This document shows positions 20,095 through 29,819 of a DNA stretch of 64,000 nucleotides, piece by piece. The notes beneath the pieces were generated by a model. That model was not told where the DNA came from. It saw only the letters and a program-made list of their open reading frames with translations, and did no database searches. Position 1 is the first letter of the stretch. Each line of letters opens with the position of its first letter. A program made the translations under genes and the position numbers. This DNA comes from Haloferax gibbonsii ATCC 33959 (GTDB lineage: Archaea; Halobacteriota; Halobacteria; Halobacteriales; Haloferacaceae): the NCBI RefSeq assembly GCF_000336775.1, contig NZ_AOLJ01000001.1:16828-80827 (forward strand), written 5' to 3'.

Positions 20095-21244
20095 TTTGAA
20101 ACCGGTCGATGTCGAACAGGTCGATGTCGACAGCCGGGTCACTCTCAGTCACGAGATCCGCCAGCAACTCACCCATGAGGCAGCTAAACTTGAAGCCCTT
20201 TCCGGAGAATCCTGCACCGACGACGACGTTGGGATCTGACGGTAGATAGTCGACGATGAAGTCTTGGTCCGGCGTGTGCGTGACCATGCAGGTCTTCAGC
20301 CGCTTGATACTCTTCGCCCCTTCAGGGAAGTACCGTTGAGCGTTCTCGTGGAGTACTGTCCGCAACCGCTCGCGCTCCTTCTCAGTTGGCCGGGGGTCGA
20401 AGTCGTTCGGGTCCGCAACATCCTCTAGGTTGTCAACGAGGCCGAATTTGAACCCCGATGTCCCCGCTGCAGGACCTCCGTAGTAGCTCTGTTGTTCGTC
20501 CTCGATAGAGAAGACGGGGAAAGAGTCGGCCGTGAACTGGCTTCGATTCTCCGGCTGGAAACCGCCGACGATAACTCGCCAAGGCGTCAATGTCTCTTCC
20601 AGTTCCTCGACGAGCAACTGCGTCCACGCGCCGGCCGTGACGACAACGTGGTTAGCCTCGTAGGTCGTCCGGTCCGTCTCGACGGTGACGCTGTTCGCCG
20701 TTGACTCCCAGTCGACCACTGTCTCGTGGGCGTGCGTGGTCGCACCGTGTTCCTGGGCGAGTTCCACGTGTGCCTGGACGCACTTGGTGGGGTTGATGAA
20801 CCCTCCGTCTGGTTGGTAGACCGCCTCGAACTCTTGAGGGAGTTCGAAGCCGGGGAACTTCTCCGACAACTCCCCGGCGGAGAGATGCTCATACGGCAGG
20901 TCGTAGTCCGTACAAGCCTTGAGGGATCCTCGCACAGTCTCGCTGTCAGCTGGGCCGGCGTCGACTGTCCCTGTGCGGTGGAGAAGCTGTTCGCCGTACT
21001 CCTCTTCTAGGGACTCCCACAGAGAGATTGACCGCCGAACGTGTGGGACGTACTCGGGGTCCTCGTGGTTCGTCAGCCGGATCAACCGCGAGTCACCGTG
21101 TGACGAGCCGATGGAGTTCGGGATATTGTACTGGTCTAACCCTAAGACATCGAGTCCTCGTCGTGCTAGATGGTAGACGGCTGCACTACCGATACCGCCG
21201 ACACCCATGACTATGACGTCGTACTGTGTACTGCTCGATCGCAT
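20084..21244 (-). CDS. FAD-dependent amine oxidase, monomeric sarcosine oxidase / N-methyl-tryptophan oxidase type
   Basis: This 386-residue DAO-family flavoenzyme would oxidise an N-methylated amino acid or similar secondary amine, releasing H2O2 and aldehyde. The dinucleotide-binding motif GVGGIGSAAVYHLARRG is followed by the MSOX-type stretch GSSHGDSRLIR and, near the end, GAGFSGKGFKFS. The last codons and the TGA stop (20084-20086) are provided by the IS terminal repeat, so the native C-terminus has been replaced, probably by only a few residues since the length is normal. It is divergent from the IclR regulator gene, and a TATA-like TTTAA on the minus strand lies about 25-30 bases upstream of the start. 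Confidence 0.85.
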   Translation of the reverse strand: MRSSSTQYDVIVMGVGGIGSAAVYHLARRGLDVLGLDQYNIPNSIGSSHGDSRLIRLTNHEDPEYVPHVRRSISLWESLEEEYGEQLLHRTGTVDAGPADSETVRGSLKACTDYDLPYEHLSAGELSEKFPGFELPQEFEAVYQPDGGFINPTKCVQAHVELAQEHGATTHAHETVVDWESTANSVTVETDRTTYEANHVVVTAGAWTQLLVEELEETLTPWRVIVGGFQPENRSQFTADSFPVFSIEDEQQSYYGGPAAGTSGFKFGLVDNLEDVADPNDFDPRPTEKERERLRTVLHENAQRYFPEGAKSIKRLKTCMVTHTPDQDFIVDYLPSDPNVVVGAGFSGKGFKFSCLMGELLADLVTESDPAVDIDLFDIDRFQRLC

Positions 21245-21449
21245 AGTCAGTCGTTGCAGAAGAATAGTGTTAAAGCCATAGCATTAGGTAAATATGACTG
21301 GTTCGTCGTGGCTCTCCATCTCCGGGGTGGTCGAACAGTCCATCGCGTCTCAATGCGATCCGTTGCGGCCCGTCAGGGCTTTCTCGCTTGTCGCTCGTTT
21401 GTATCCTGCAAAAAGAATATGTGAATTGGCTTCTAAACATATCGCAGAC

Positions 21450-22229
21450 ATGAGAAACAGTTCGCCCCGGACACTGAAGACGGTCGAGACCACCTGCAGC
21501 GTCATCGACGTTTTGGAGGAGAACGGTGGGGCCACCGTTACTGAGGTCGCCGAGACACTGGACATCTCGCCCGGCGGTGCCTACAACCATCTGGCGACGC
21601 TGCACGAAGAGGGTTATCTAGTCAAAGACAACGGGCAGTACGAACTGGGAATGAAGTTCGTCAACAAGGGACGACACGTCATCGACAACAACATCCTATA
21701 CCGAGCCGGAAAGGAGGTTACGGAGAACCTCGCGGAGGAGACTGGCGAGTTCGCGCACCTGATGACCTGCGAACACGGCCGTGGCGTCTTCCTGCACAAG
21801 GCACGCGGCGAGAGGGGTATCTCGCAGGACTTCAACAACATGAAGCTCAAAAAACACGACTATCTCCACTGGGGTTCCACGGGTAAGGCGTATTTAGCAC
21901 ATCTCCCGCCTGAGGAGGCGCGGCGGGTCGTCGAAGAACAGGGGTTGCCATCAATGAACGAGAATACCATCACTGACCCCGACAAACTGTTTGATGAGTT
22001 CGAGACCATACGGGAACAAGGCTACGCCATCAACGATCAGGAGGAGATCATCGGAACGCGCGCCATTGGCGCGCCCATCGAGAACAATAAGGCTCTCTAC
22101 GGGGCGATTAGCATCTCGGGACCGAAGAGTCGATTCACGTTCGACCGTCTCCACGACGAACTGAGCGAGCAAGTGCTGGAGGCTGCCAACATCATCAGTG
22201 TGAACATCACTACGCTTCAAAACCAATAG
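21450..22229 (+). CDS. IclR-family transcriptional regulator
   Basis: This is a 259-residue protein with an N-terminal winged helix (VTEVAETLDISPGGAYNHLA, ~residues 29-48) and a C-terminal IclR effector-binding domain (RGISQDFNNM, TGKAYLAHLPPEEARRVV, IGAPIENNKALYGAISISGP). An in-frame start exists at 21294, but the ATG at 21450 gives the normal IclR length and puts the HTH at the usual position. Divergent from the amine oxidase and upstream of the transporter, it probably senses a substrate of this pathway and controls both. Confidence 0.88.
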   Translation: MRNSSPRTLKTVETTCSVIDVLEENGGATVTEVAETLDISPGGAYNHLATLHEEGYLVKDNGQYELGMKFVNKGRHVIDNNILYRAGKEVTENLAEETGEFAHLMTCEHGRGVFLHKARGERGISQDFNNMKLKKHDYLHWGSTGKAYLAHLPPEEARRVVEEQGLPSMNENTITDPDKLFDEFETIREQGYAINDQEEIIGTRAIGAPIENNKALYGAISISGPKSRFTFDRLHDELSEQVLEAANIISVNITTLQNQ

Positions 22230-22557
22230 TACATGACATTTGTAGATGACAAACATAGTCGTTTTCGATGTTCGTGTCCGCGTTTCTGTGACACATAAAC
22301 GCGAGGTGCCGGCACTGGTGTACCTCACTAGCGTATCTATTACAGGCATATGGATGTAATGATCTGTGGCATTGCTGTCGCAATCCGATTTGCGTACTGC
22401 AAATCACTGGTACACCAGAGGGTGAACACCTTTCTTGTGACTGGACTTCGGCCTTGCGCGCATAAGATTTGAGGACGTCAACGATTTCGGTGGTGCGACC
22501 AGGTCGCTCGGGTTTGAACCGCTCTCGTCTCTATGGAACGGCTGAATTCCCGACCAC
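22230..22557. other. Intergenic region between regulator and transporter
   Basis: No gene or RNA is seen. The region probably carries regulatory sites for the downstream substrate-binding protein, perhaps IclR operators, but no clear inverted repeat stands out. Confidence 0.4.
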
Positions 22558-22597
22558 CAAAATATTTATTAATATGCATGTTAGTCTTTGACGTGCA
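22558..22597 (+). promoter_or_regulatory. TATA-type promoter for the substrate-binding protein
   Basis: The A/T-rich element AAATATTTATTAATATGC (22560-22577) is centred about 25-30 bases before the ATG at 22598, the spacing expected for a leaderless haloarchaeal transcript. Confidence 0.55.
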
Positions 22598-24292
22598 ATG
22601 CAATATGAGTTAGCAATGGATTCGGATACTGCGCTTAATAGACGGCGGTACCTAGGACTGCTCGGTGGAAGTGCTGTGACAGGAATCGCCGGCTGCACAG
22701 GTGGCTCGAACCAAGAGGGAACGCTGGGGACGTCTTCGGATTCGGACTCGGATCAGGACACCGACTCGTCGTCCGAATCAAGTTCCGGCAACCTACGCGG
22801 TGGCCATCTCCGGATCGCCATCACGCCGGAGACGACGACCATCAACCCGGTCATGATGCAGTCGAAGTTCCCCCAACGGTGGGGTGTGAAGCTGTTCTAC
22901 TCCACGCTCACCCGCGTCGACTCTAACCTCGAACCGTACGGCGACTTGGCAGAGGACTGGTCGTCGAACGATACCTCCGACGAGTGGACGTTCACGCTGC
23001 GTGAGGCAACGTTCCACGACGGAAGTCCGGTGACCGCCGCCGACGTGAAAGCGACGTTCGATACGGTATACGACGAGGAAGTCGGGAGCCCCGGCATGGG
23101 GACGATGGGCGATATCCAGCAGGTCGAGGCTGTCGACAAGCGTACGGTCAAATTCACCCTTGGGACCCAAAACTCCGACTTCCATAAGCTCGTCTCGAAG
23201 GGTTGGGGTTCTATCGTCCCGGAGGACATCGTCACCGACGCCGAGAAGCGCCAAGCACTCGGGACCGAAGAACACGGGTCAGGTGCCTTCACGCTGGAGT
23301 CGTTCGCTCCGGGCGATCAGCTTGTTGGGGTCGCGTACGACGATTACTACCGAACAGGTGACGATGGTGAGTCGCTCCCGTACATCGACCGTATCAGCCA
23401 GATCACCATTCCCGAGAAGAGCAACCAAGTCAATGCGCTACGATCAGGTGATATCGACATCATCTGGCAGCCCGGCTACGGTCAGTGGGGACAGCTCCAA
23501 AGTCTTGACAGCGTGACTGCCCACCGGACACCAGGCGGCGAGATTGCGAACTTCGTGATGAACGTGAGCGTTGAGCCGTGGTCCGACCCACGGGTCCGTC
23601 AAGCGGTCAAGCACGCCATCGATCGCGAGGCGATCCTGAACGCGGTTCAGGATGGTCTCGGGACCATCGGTCAGGACTCGCTGCTATCGCCGGCATACGA
23701 GTACTACTCGGATATCGGCGCACCCGAGCGCGACCTCGAGAAGGCGAAGGAACTGCTCGCGGAGGCAGGTTACCCCGATGGCATTAACCTCACCGAGGAA
23801 TTCGACCTCACGCTCCAGACAGCTAGCAATATCCCACATATGCGGGGGACCGCTGTGCTGATGCAAGAGCAGCTTAAAGAAGCCGGTATTGAGTTCGAAT
23901 TGGAGACGATGAGCTATGACAACTGGAGTGCGACAGTCTGGAAGAAGTCACCCTTCTACGTCGGTGCCTACGGGATGCGTATCAGCGGAGCGAATTTCAT
24001 GAAGCTCATGCTGCACTCGGAGGGCAACTGGAACGGTGAGTCTGACTGGTCGAACGAAGAGTTCGACGAGGTCGTCGACAAGGCCATCGCGGAGACCGAT
24101 GTAGACCAGAAACAGCAGTACATGCAGACTGCGCAGAAGCTCGTGCGCGACGAGGGACCGTACGCGATATCGTTCTACATCGACACCATCGGGGCCTCGA
24201 AGAACTATGTCGAGAAGTACAATCTTAACCCACTCGCCTACCAGATCTACCCAGATGAGTACGCACTCGGCTCGGACGCGCCGACAAAGTAA
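22598..24292 (+). CDS. ABC transporter substrate-binding lipoprotein, peptide/opine (SBP family 5)
   Basis: This 564-residue protein is exported by Tat and lipid-anchored. The twin-arginine motif NRRRYLG lies near residue 14, followed by a hydrophobic stretch and the lipobox IAGC, then a Ser/Asp-rich linker typical of haloarchaea. The mature part has SBP_bac_5 hallmarks: GDLAEDWSSNDTSDEWTFTL, FHDGSPVTAADV and DPRVRQAVKHAIDREAIL. It binds oligopeptides, opines or related amines outside the cell and feeds the permeases encoded at 26.8-28.7 kb. A second in-frame ATG at 22616 would also leave the signal intact. Confidence 0.9.
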   Translation: MQYELAMDSDTALNRRRYLGLLGGSAVTGIAGCTGGSNQEGTLGTSSDSDSDQDTDSSSESSSGNLRGGHLRIAITPETTTINPVMMQSKFPQRWGVKLFYSTLTRVDSNLEPYGDLAEDWSSNDTSDEWTFTLREATFHDGSPVTAADVKATFDTVYDEEVGSPGMGTMGDIQQVEAVDKRTVKFTLGTQNSDFHKLVSKGWGSIVPEDIVTDAEKRQALGTEEHGSGAFTLESFAPGDQLVGVAYDDYYRTGDDGESLPYIDRISQITIPEKSNQVNALRSGDIDIIWQPGYGQWGQLQSLDSVTAHRTPGGEIANFVMNVSVEPWSDPRVRQAVKHAIDREAILNAVQDGLGTIGQDSLLSPAYEYYSDIGAPERDLEKAKELLAEAGYPDGINLTEEFDLTLQTASNIPHMRGTAVLMQEQLKEAGIEFELETMSYDNWSATVWKKSPFYVGAYGMRISGANFMKLMLHSEGNWNGESDWSNEEFDEVVDKAIAETDVDQKQQYMQTAQKLVRDEGPYAISFYIDTIGASKNYVEKYNLNPLAYQIYPDEYALGSDAPTK

Positions 24293-24641
24293 TCGAAGTT
24301 CGCGAGAGGACACCGTCTGACGAGCACCGAAACCGACATCTACACCGCGCAGACTCTGCGTGCGGTCATGGCAATTAACGAACCATGAGCCGGTTCGAAC
24401 CGAGTCGAACCGACACACGGCCCCCAGAGCGCGACGGGGCCCTTCGCGTCAAGTCACCGCGCAACGTCTCTTCCGATGCAATCCCACTAAGCGAAGTGGC
24501 GGACCCTGTTCTAACCAGCGATAGCACACAATTTCTGTCACGTCAACCAGGTGTTGTATCTCACGGTGGCACCGCCTCCGAAACAGTTGATGATCGGAGA
24601 ATGAAATGGTTTGTCGACGAGTTTTATAGCAGAGACACGGG
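24293..24641. other. Convergent intergenic region
   Basis: About 350 bases separate the substrate-binding protein gene and the oppositely oriented ATPase gene. I see no gene, RNA or significant repeat. Confidence 0.4.
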
Positions 24642-26714
24642 TTACAGCAGGTCCTCAGTCGGCGTCATCTCTTCGCTGTCGAGATGACACGAGACCAAGT
24701 GATTCGGGTCGTCAGGGTTGACGGCTTCGAGCGTCGGGACGTCCCGTTCGCAAACATCACCGATCTTCTGCGGACACCGGGTTCGGAACGGACAGCCCGA
24801 CGGTGGGTCTCGCGCGCTCGGAACGTCGCCTTCGAGGTAGATCCGCTCTCGTTCCACGCTCGGGTCCGCTGACGGAATATTTGACAGCAGCGCGCGCGTA
24901 TACGGGTGGAAGGGGGGGTCGAAGACCGACTCAGTCGAGCCAACCTCAACGAAGTTGCCGAGATACATGACGGCTATCCGGTCACTGATGTAGTTAACGA
25001 CGCTGAAGTCGTGGCTGATGAGAAGATAGGAGGTACCGTACTCCACCTGGAGTTCGGTCAACAGGTTGAGGATACTTGCTTGGACGCTTACGTCAAGCGC
25101 TGAGACGGGTTCATCGAGCACGACGAACGAGGGGTTGACCGAGAATGCACGGGCAATGGCGACGCGCTGCTTCTCTCCCCCGGAGAGGTCCCGCGGGTAG
25201 CGGTTTGCGTAGCTCGGCTGGAGACCGACCCGTGTCAGGAGTTCGGCGACACGCTCGCGCTGTTCGTCCTCGGACTGATCGGTGAACAGCTCTAGTGGCC
25301 GCTTTATCGCCTCCCCGACTGTATGCTTCGGGTTTAGACTTGAATGCGGGTTTTGGAACACTACCTGACACTCTGAACGGAACTCCTTCCAATCACTGTC
25401 TTCCATCTCATCGAACGTCGTCTCCCGGAAGGAGATCTTCCCGTCTGTGGACGGGAGGAGGTTCAGTAGTACCGACCCCAAGGTACTCTTTCCACAACCG
25501 GACTCGCCGACGACACCGAGCGTCTCCGCCTCGCGGACGTGTAGGTCCACACCGTCAACGGCCTTGACCGGTGGCTCACCGTCGAATACGCGGTCAAGGA
25601 ACGAACTCTCGCCGAAATATTTCGTGACGTTCTGCGCTTTGATGAGTGTCGGCCGTTCCGACCCTTCCCCGCGTTCAAGCGTCTGGGTGTCCGCTTGGAT
25701 GGGGTTCGCCACCGCATGCTTCCACCGCCGACATCGGGTCATATGTGATGGGTTACCGTCGACGCTCACCTTCTCGACGGAACCCTCTCGACATTCGTCA
25801 GTAGCGAACTCACACCGATCGGCGAAGACGCAGCCGTCCGGGATTGTCCGTAGATCGCCGATCTGGCCTGGGATCGGCTTTAGACGGCGGTCCTCTCCCT
25901 GCGGTAGCGACGCGAGCAACCCCTGGGTATAGGGGTTCGTCGGTGAACGGAACACCTCGTCCGTCGCTCCCACCTCCATGATCTCGCCGGCGTACATGAT
26001 GCCAACCCGATCGGCGATTTGGTTAATCACGCCGAGGTTGTGCGTGATGAGCAGGACGCTTGTGTCCCGTTCCTCGATGAGATCGTCGATGAGGTCGAGA
26101 ATTTTTGCCTGCGTAGTAACGTCCAGTCCGGTCGTCGGTTCGTCGAGGATGAGAAGTTTCGGTTGGCACGCCAAGGCGATGGCCAGAAGGACACGCTGCT
26201 GTTGGCCGCCGGAAAGTTCGTGCGGATACTGTGAGGCGTTCGTCTTCGGGTCCGGGAGATTGACCTCGTGAAGTACTTCGTACGTCTGTTCCATTGCCTC
26301 CGACCGCGAGACATCGCGGTGGGTCCGGACAACCTCCGCAATCTGGTCGCCGACCGTCATGCTCGGGTTCAGTGACGTGTTTGGGTCCTGCGGAACGTGA
26401 GCGATCTCGTTCCCCCGGAGTTCTCTGAGTTCCCGTGAGGAGAGATCAAGGACGGGTCGCCCGTCGTACTCGATTGTTCCACCCGTGATTCGGCCGTTTC
26501 CCTCCAGATACCGGAGTATTGCGAGTGCGAGCGTACTCTTGCCGCTCCCACTTTCGCCGGCGATACCGAGCGTCTCGCCGGGTTCGATATGGAGCGAAAC
26601 GTTGCGAACCGCCTTAACCGCCCCGTCGTCGGTTCGATACTCGACGGACAGATCATCGACGGAAAGCACTGAACGGTCGTCTTGACTAGTATGAGTCTCA
26701 CTAACAGCACTCAT
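24642..26714 (-). CDS. Fused two-domain ABC ATPase (DppD-DppF type)
   Basis: This is a 690-residue protein with two complete nucleotide-binding domains in one chain. Domain 1 has Walker A GESGSGKST, signature LSGGQQQR and Walker B LLILDEPTT. Domain 2 has GESGCGKST, LSGGEKQR and FVVLDEPVS. Each is followed by the oligopeptide-transporter C-terminal extension with conserved cysteines (CVFADRCEFATDEC; CPFRTRCPQKIGDVC). The open frame extends to 26741, but the ATG at 26714 gives a natural start (MSAVSETHTS). It is transcribed opposite to the rest of the transporter, convergent with the binding protein and divergent from the permeases. Confidence 0.9.
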   Translation of the reverse strand: MSAVSETHTSQDDRSVLSVDDLSVEYRTDDGAVKAVRNVSLHIEPGETLGIAGESGSGKSTLALAILRYLEGNGRITGGTIEYDGRPVLDLSSRELRELRGNEIAHVPQDPNTSLNPSMTVGDQIAEVVRTHRDVSRSEAMEQTYEVLHEVNLPDPKTNASQYPHELSGGQQQRVLLAIALACQPKLLILDEPTTGLDVTTQAKILDLIDDLIEERDTSVLLITHNLGVINQIADRVGIMYAGEIMEVGATDEVFRSPTNPYTQGLLASLPQGEDRRLKPIPGQIGDLRTIPDGCVFADRCEFATDECREGSVEKVSVDGNPSHMTRCRRWKHAVANPIQADTQTLERGEGSERPTLIKAQNVTKYFGESSFLDRVFDGEPPVKAVDGVDLHVREAETLGVVGESGCGKSTLGSVLLNLLPSTDGKISFRETTFDEMEDSDWKEFRSECQVVFQNPHSSLNPKHTVGEAIKRPLELFTDQSEDEQRERVAELLTRVGLQPSYANRYPRDLSGGEKQRVAIARAFSVNPSFVVLDEPVSALDVSVQASILNLLTELQVEYGTSYLLISHDFSVVNYISDRIAVMYLGNFVEVGSTESVFDPPFHPYTRALLSNIPSADPSVERERIYLEGDVPSARDPPSGCPFRTRCPQKIGDVCERDVPTLEAVNPDDPNHLVSCHLDSEEMTPTEDLL

Positions 26715-26789
26715 TCTTACGCTTACTGTATACAGTCTCATACAAATATGTTTCTCACAGTGTCCGGTGACGGCCTATGAGATTCATAG

Positions 26790-26833
26790 GGGGAAAGATA
26801 TAAGATAGTATGTGAGGGTTGAACTCATGTAGC
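26790..26833 (+). promoter_or_regulatory. TATA promoter of the permease operon
   Basis: The TATA-like GATATAAGATAG lies around 26796-26808, about 28 bases before the ATG at 26834, indicating a leaderless or very short leader transcript. The divergent ATPase gene has its own A/T element at ~26740-26750. Confidence 0.5.
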
Positions 26834-27799
26834 ATGTCCGCATTTAGCGCATACCTAGTCAAGCGGATGGGGTATATCGGGGTGACCCTCCTGTTAATCT
26901 CCCTGATTATCTTCGCCATCACGCAACTGCTGCCGGGTAACGCGGCAGTCATGATCTTGGGCAAGCAGGCGACAGAAGAAAGCATAGCCGCCATTGAGCA
27001 GCAACTCGGGTTGAACCGCGCGTGGTACGTCCAGTATTTCGATTGGTTGGTCGGGTTTGTGACCGGCGACTGGGGGATCAGCTTTTCAAACCGTCAGGAG
27101 GTCGCGAAACTCATCTTCCCCCGCCTTGTCCGGTCGGCACAACTTGCAGCAATTACATCAATTCTCGTGACGGTAACAGCGATACCACTAGGTGTACTCG
27201 CCGCGATCAAGCAGGACTCTATCTGGGACCTCTTGGCTAGCGCGGGTGGCTACGTCGGTGTCAGCCTGCCTGAGTTCGTCATCGGGACGGCGTTCATTGC
27301 GCTCTTCACCGGGCCGGTCTTTCAGATTCTCCCCTACGGTGGCTACGAGCCGCTGAGTTCTGGGGTGGTCACGTGGGCGAAACATCTGATACTGCCAAGC
27401 GTCACATTATCAATTATCTTGACCGCGCACGTAATGCGGCTGACTCGGTCGGAAGTCGTGGAAGTTCTGCGGAAGGACTACGTGCGCTCGGCGCGGCTTA
27501 AGGGATTGAGTGAGACGAAAGTTATCTCCCGGCACGCACTCAGAAATGGACTGCTGCCGACGATCACCCTGCTCACGCTGAACGTCGGCTACCTTCTTGG
27601 GAGTATCGTCGTCGTGGAAGAGGTGTTCACCTTCCCGGGTCTCGGTAGGCTCCTCGTCCGGTCGATTCAGGCGCGTGACTTGCCGGTGATCCAAGTGACG
27701 GTCATGCTACTGGCCATCGTGTACGCCTTCTCGAATCTCACGGCTGACGTGCTGTACACCTATCTGGATCCGCGAATCGAATACGGTGAGGAAGAATAA
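26834..27799 (+). CDS. ABC transporter permease, DppB type
   Basis: This 321-residue membrane protein has about six hydrophobic segments. The first one (GVTLLLISLIIFAITQLLPG) is characteristic of the DppB/OppB family, and the EAA-like coupling loop VRSARLKGLSETKVISRHAL lies near residue 215. The open frame can be extended to a TTG at 26819, but the ATG at 26834 fits the TATA spacing and the family. Its stop overlaps the next start (TAATG), so the two permeases are coupled. Confidence 0.9.
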   Translation: MSAFSAYLVKRMGYIGVTLLLISLIIFAITQLLPGNAAVMILGKQATEESIAAIEQQLGLNRAWYVQYFDWLVGFVTGDWGISFSNRQEVAKLIFPRLVRSAQLAAITSILVTVTAIPLGVLAAIKQDSIWDLLASAGGYVGVSLPEFVIGTAFIALFTGPVFQILPYGGYEPLSSGVVTWAKHLILPSVTLSIILTAHVMRLTRSEVVEVLRKDYVRSARLKGLSETKVISRHALRNGLLPTITLLTLNVGYLLGSIVVVEEVFTFPGLGRLLVRSIQARDLPVIQVTVMLLAIVYAFSNLTADVLYTYLDPRIEYGEEE

Positions 27800-28692
27800 T
27801 GGCAACTGGCGAATCAACTACTGAGTCGGTACGGATTACGGAACTGTTGACAAGTCGTGTTTCGAGCGTCGTGTTCGGGGTACTCTCCACGAGGAAAGGG
27901 TTCATCAGCGTGTGCTTTCTCGCACCCATCCTCGTGTTGAGTCTCGCGGCACCATTGATTGCACCATACGATCCCACGGCGATCCACGTCGCCGACAAGT
28001 TCGCGGGGCCGGGTGGACAGTACCTCCTTGGCACCGACGGCTACGGCCGCGACCTGCTGTCACGGGTACTCTACGGTGGCCGTGCGAGTATCATCATCGG
28101 ACTCGCTTCGACTGCGTTCGGACTAGTCTTCGGCGTCCCCATCGGTATCGTCTCGGGCTACCTTGGCGGCCGGTTCGATGAGCTGATGATGAGGCTGATG
28201 GACACATTGCTCAGCATCCCTTCGCTGTTGCTGGCCCTGCTCGTCGTGACAGTACTGGGCTCCGGCATCGTAAACACGATCCTTGCCATCGGTGTCGTCT
28301 TCACCCCCGGTATTGCGCGTATCACACGGAGCAGTACCCTCTCAGTGAAGAACGAGGAATACATCACGGCCGCGGAGGCACGCGGAGAATCCCTCTACCA
28401 CATCGCGTTCCGTGAGATTCTTCCGAACGTTAGTTCGCCCATTTTGGTTGAGGCGTCAATCCGTGTCGGCTTCGGCATCCTCATCGGGACATCGCTCTCG
28501 TTCCTCGGCCTCGGTACGCAGCCACCGTTCCCCGACTGGGGCTACATGATTTCCGTCTCGCGTAGTCACCTGCACTCGTCGATCTGGTTCATGCTGTGGC
28601 CAAGCTTGGCACTTGGGTTCACCATCATGGGTTTCAATCTGATTGGCGACGCACTCCGCGACGTAATGGACTCCAAGGTACACTCCGACTGA
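27799..28692 (+). CDS. ABC transporter permease, DppC type
   Basis: This is a 297-residue partner permease. The N-terminal anchor is followed by the DppC signature LLGTDGYGRDLLSRVLYGGR, several membrane segments and the coupling loop EYITAAEARGESLYHIAFRE. It starts within the stop of the DppB-type gene. Together with the fused ATPase and the Tat lipoprotein it completes one peptide/opine-type importer. Confidence 0.9.
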   Translation: MATGESTTESVRITELLTSRVSSVVFGVLSTRKGFISVCFLAPILVLSLAAPLIAPYDPTAIHVADKFAGPGGQYLLGTDGYGRDLLSRVLYGGRASIIIGLASTAFGLVFGVPIGIVSGYLGGRFDELMMRLMDTLLSIPSLLLALLVVTVLGSGIVNTILAIGVVFTPGIARITRSSTLSVKNEEYITAAEARGESLYHIAFREILPNVSSPILVEASIRVGFGILIGTSLSFLGLGTQPPFPDWGYMISVSRSHLHSSIWFMLWPSLALGFTIMGFNLIGDALRDVMDSKVHSD

Positions 28693-28844
28693 ACAGGGGT
28701 CGTCTTACCCGTCGTCTCGCTCCTCGAACGCTTTTTCGCGTACGCTTGTTTTCGACGGACCTATCGAGGTCAACCACCCTCAGCTAGCATGTGATACACT
28801 GGCGAACCGGTACGCCTAAGTTTCTCACCTGTCACCCTTCACAT

Positions 28845-29819
28845 GTGAAGTTTGGAATCTTGAGCACGGCGAATATCGGCGTCAAACACGTGATTCCCGG
28901 AATCAAACGTACGGACCACGAAGTCACTGCCATCTCCTCTCGGAACCCCTCTCGGGCGCGGCAGGTGGCCGAAAAGTGTGACATCAGGGAGGTCTACGAG
29001 TCCTACGAGTCGCTGCTGTCCGACAGCGACGTCGACGCCGTCTACAACCCCCTACCGAACGGTCTCCACGCCGAGTGGACGAAACAGGCCGTCAACAATG
29101 GTCGACACGTCCTCTGTGAAAAGCCGCTGACCGCGGATACCGACGAGGCCCACAACCTCCGCTCCTACGTGAAAGGCACCGACTGTCTCGTCATGGAGGG
29201 ACTGATGTACGCCTACCATCCGCGGACCGAACGTGCGCTCGAACTGGTCAGTGAGTACCTGTCGGAGATTAGTTCCGTCACCGCGCGATTCTCCTTCCAC
29301 CTCAACCGAACAGACGACATCCGTCTCGACGGCGACTTGGCGGGTGGGAGTCTGATGGACATCGGCTATTATCCTGTCGACCTCGTGCGCTCCATGCTCG
29401 GGACACCCCAATCGATCTACGGAACGCTTGTTGACGCCCGCGGCTGCGGGACGGACACGAACATGAAGGCCATCTTCGAGTACGACTCGGGCGCGACGGC
29501 ACAGCTCTCGTCCAGTTTCGAGTCGCCACTCACCCAGTTCTACCGCGTCGAAGCGGCGAATGGTTGGATCGAAGTCAGAGACGCCTTCGACACGCCAAAG
29601 GATGTCGGGGCAACGATTCGGGGTGAGATCGACGGTAACTCGCTGACAGAGACGTTCGACCCAGTGGACCATTATGAGAAGGAAGTCCTCCACTTTGCGC
29701 GCTGTTTTGACCAGGGCACGACGCCCCGGACGGACTTGACGCGCGCTACCCAGAACATGGAACTAGTCGACGCCATCCGTCGAAGCGACACACGTGGTGA
29801 ACCCATCGCCGTAGTCTGA
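28845..29819 (+). CDS. Gfo/Idh/MocA-family NAD(P)-dependent dehydrogenase
   Basis: This 324-residue protein has an N-terminal Rossmann motif (FGILSTANIG), followed by family landmarks YNPLPNGLHAEWTKQA, GRHVLCEKPLTAD and a C-terminal substrate domain with GGSLMDIGYYPVDLVR. The open frame extends back to 28791, but the GTG at 28845 places the Rossmann beta-strand at the N-terminus as in the family. It follows the permeases by about 150 bp on the same strand and probably oxidises a product of the imported compound (sugar, inositol or opine-like). Confidence 0.85.
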   Translation: MKFGILSTANIGVKHVIPGIKRTDHEVTAISSRNPSRARQVAEKCDIREVYESYESLLSDSDVDAVYNPLPNGLHAEWTKQAVNNGRHVLCEKPLTADTDEAHNLRSYVKGTDCLVMEGLMYAYHPRTERALELVSEYLSEISSVTARFSFHLNRTDDIRLDGDLAGGSLMDIGYYPVDLVRSMLGTPQSIYGTLVDARGCGTDTNMKAIFEYDSGATAQLSSSFESPLTQFYRVEAANGWIEVRDAFDTPKDVGATIRGEIDGNSLTETFDPVDHYEKEVLHFARCFDQGTTPRTDLTRATQNMELVDAIRRSDTRGEPIAVV

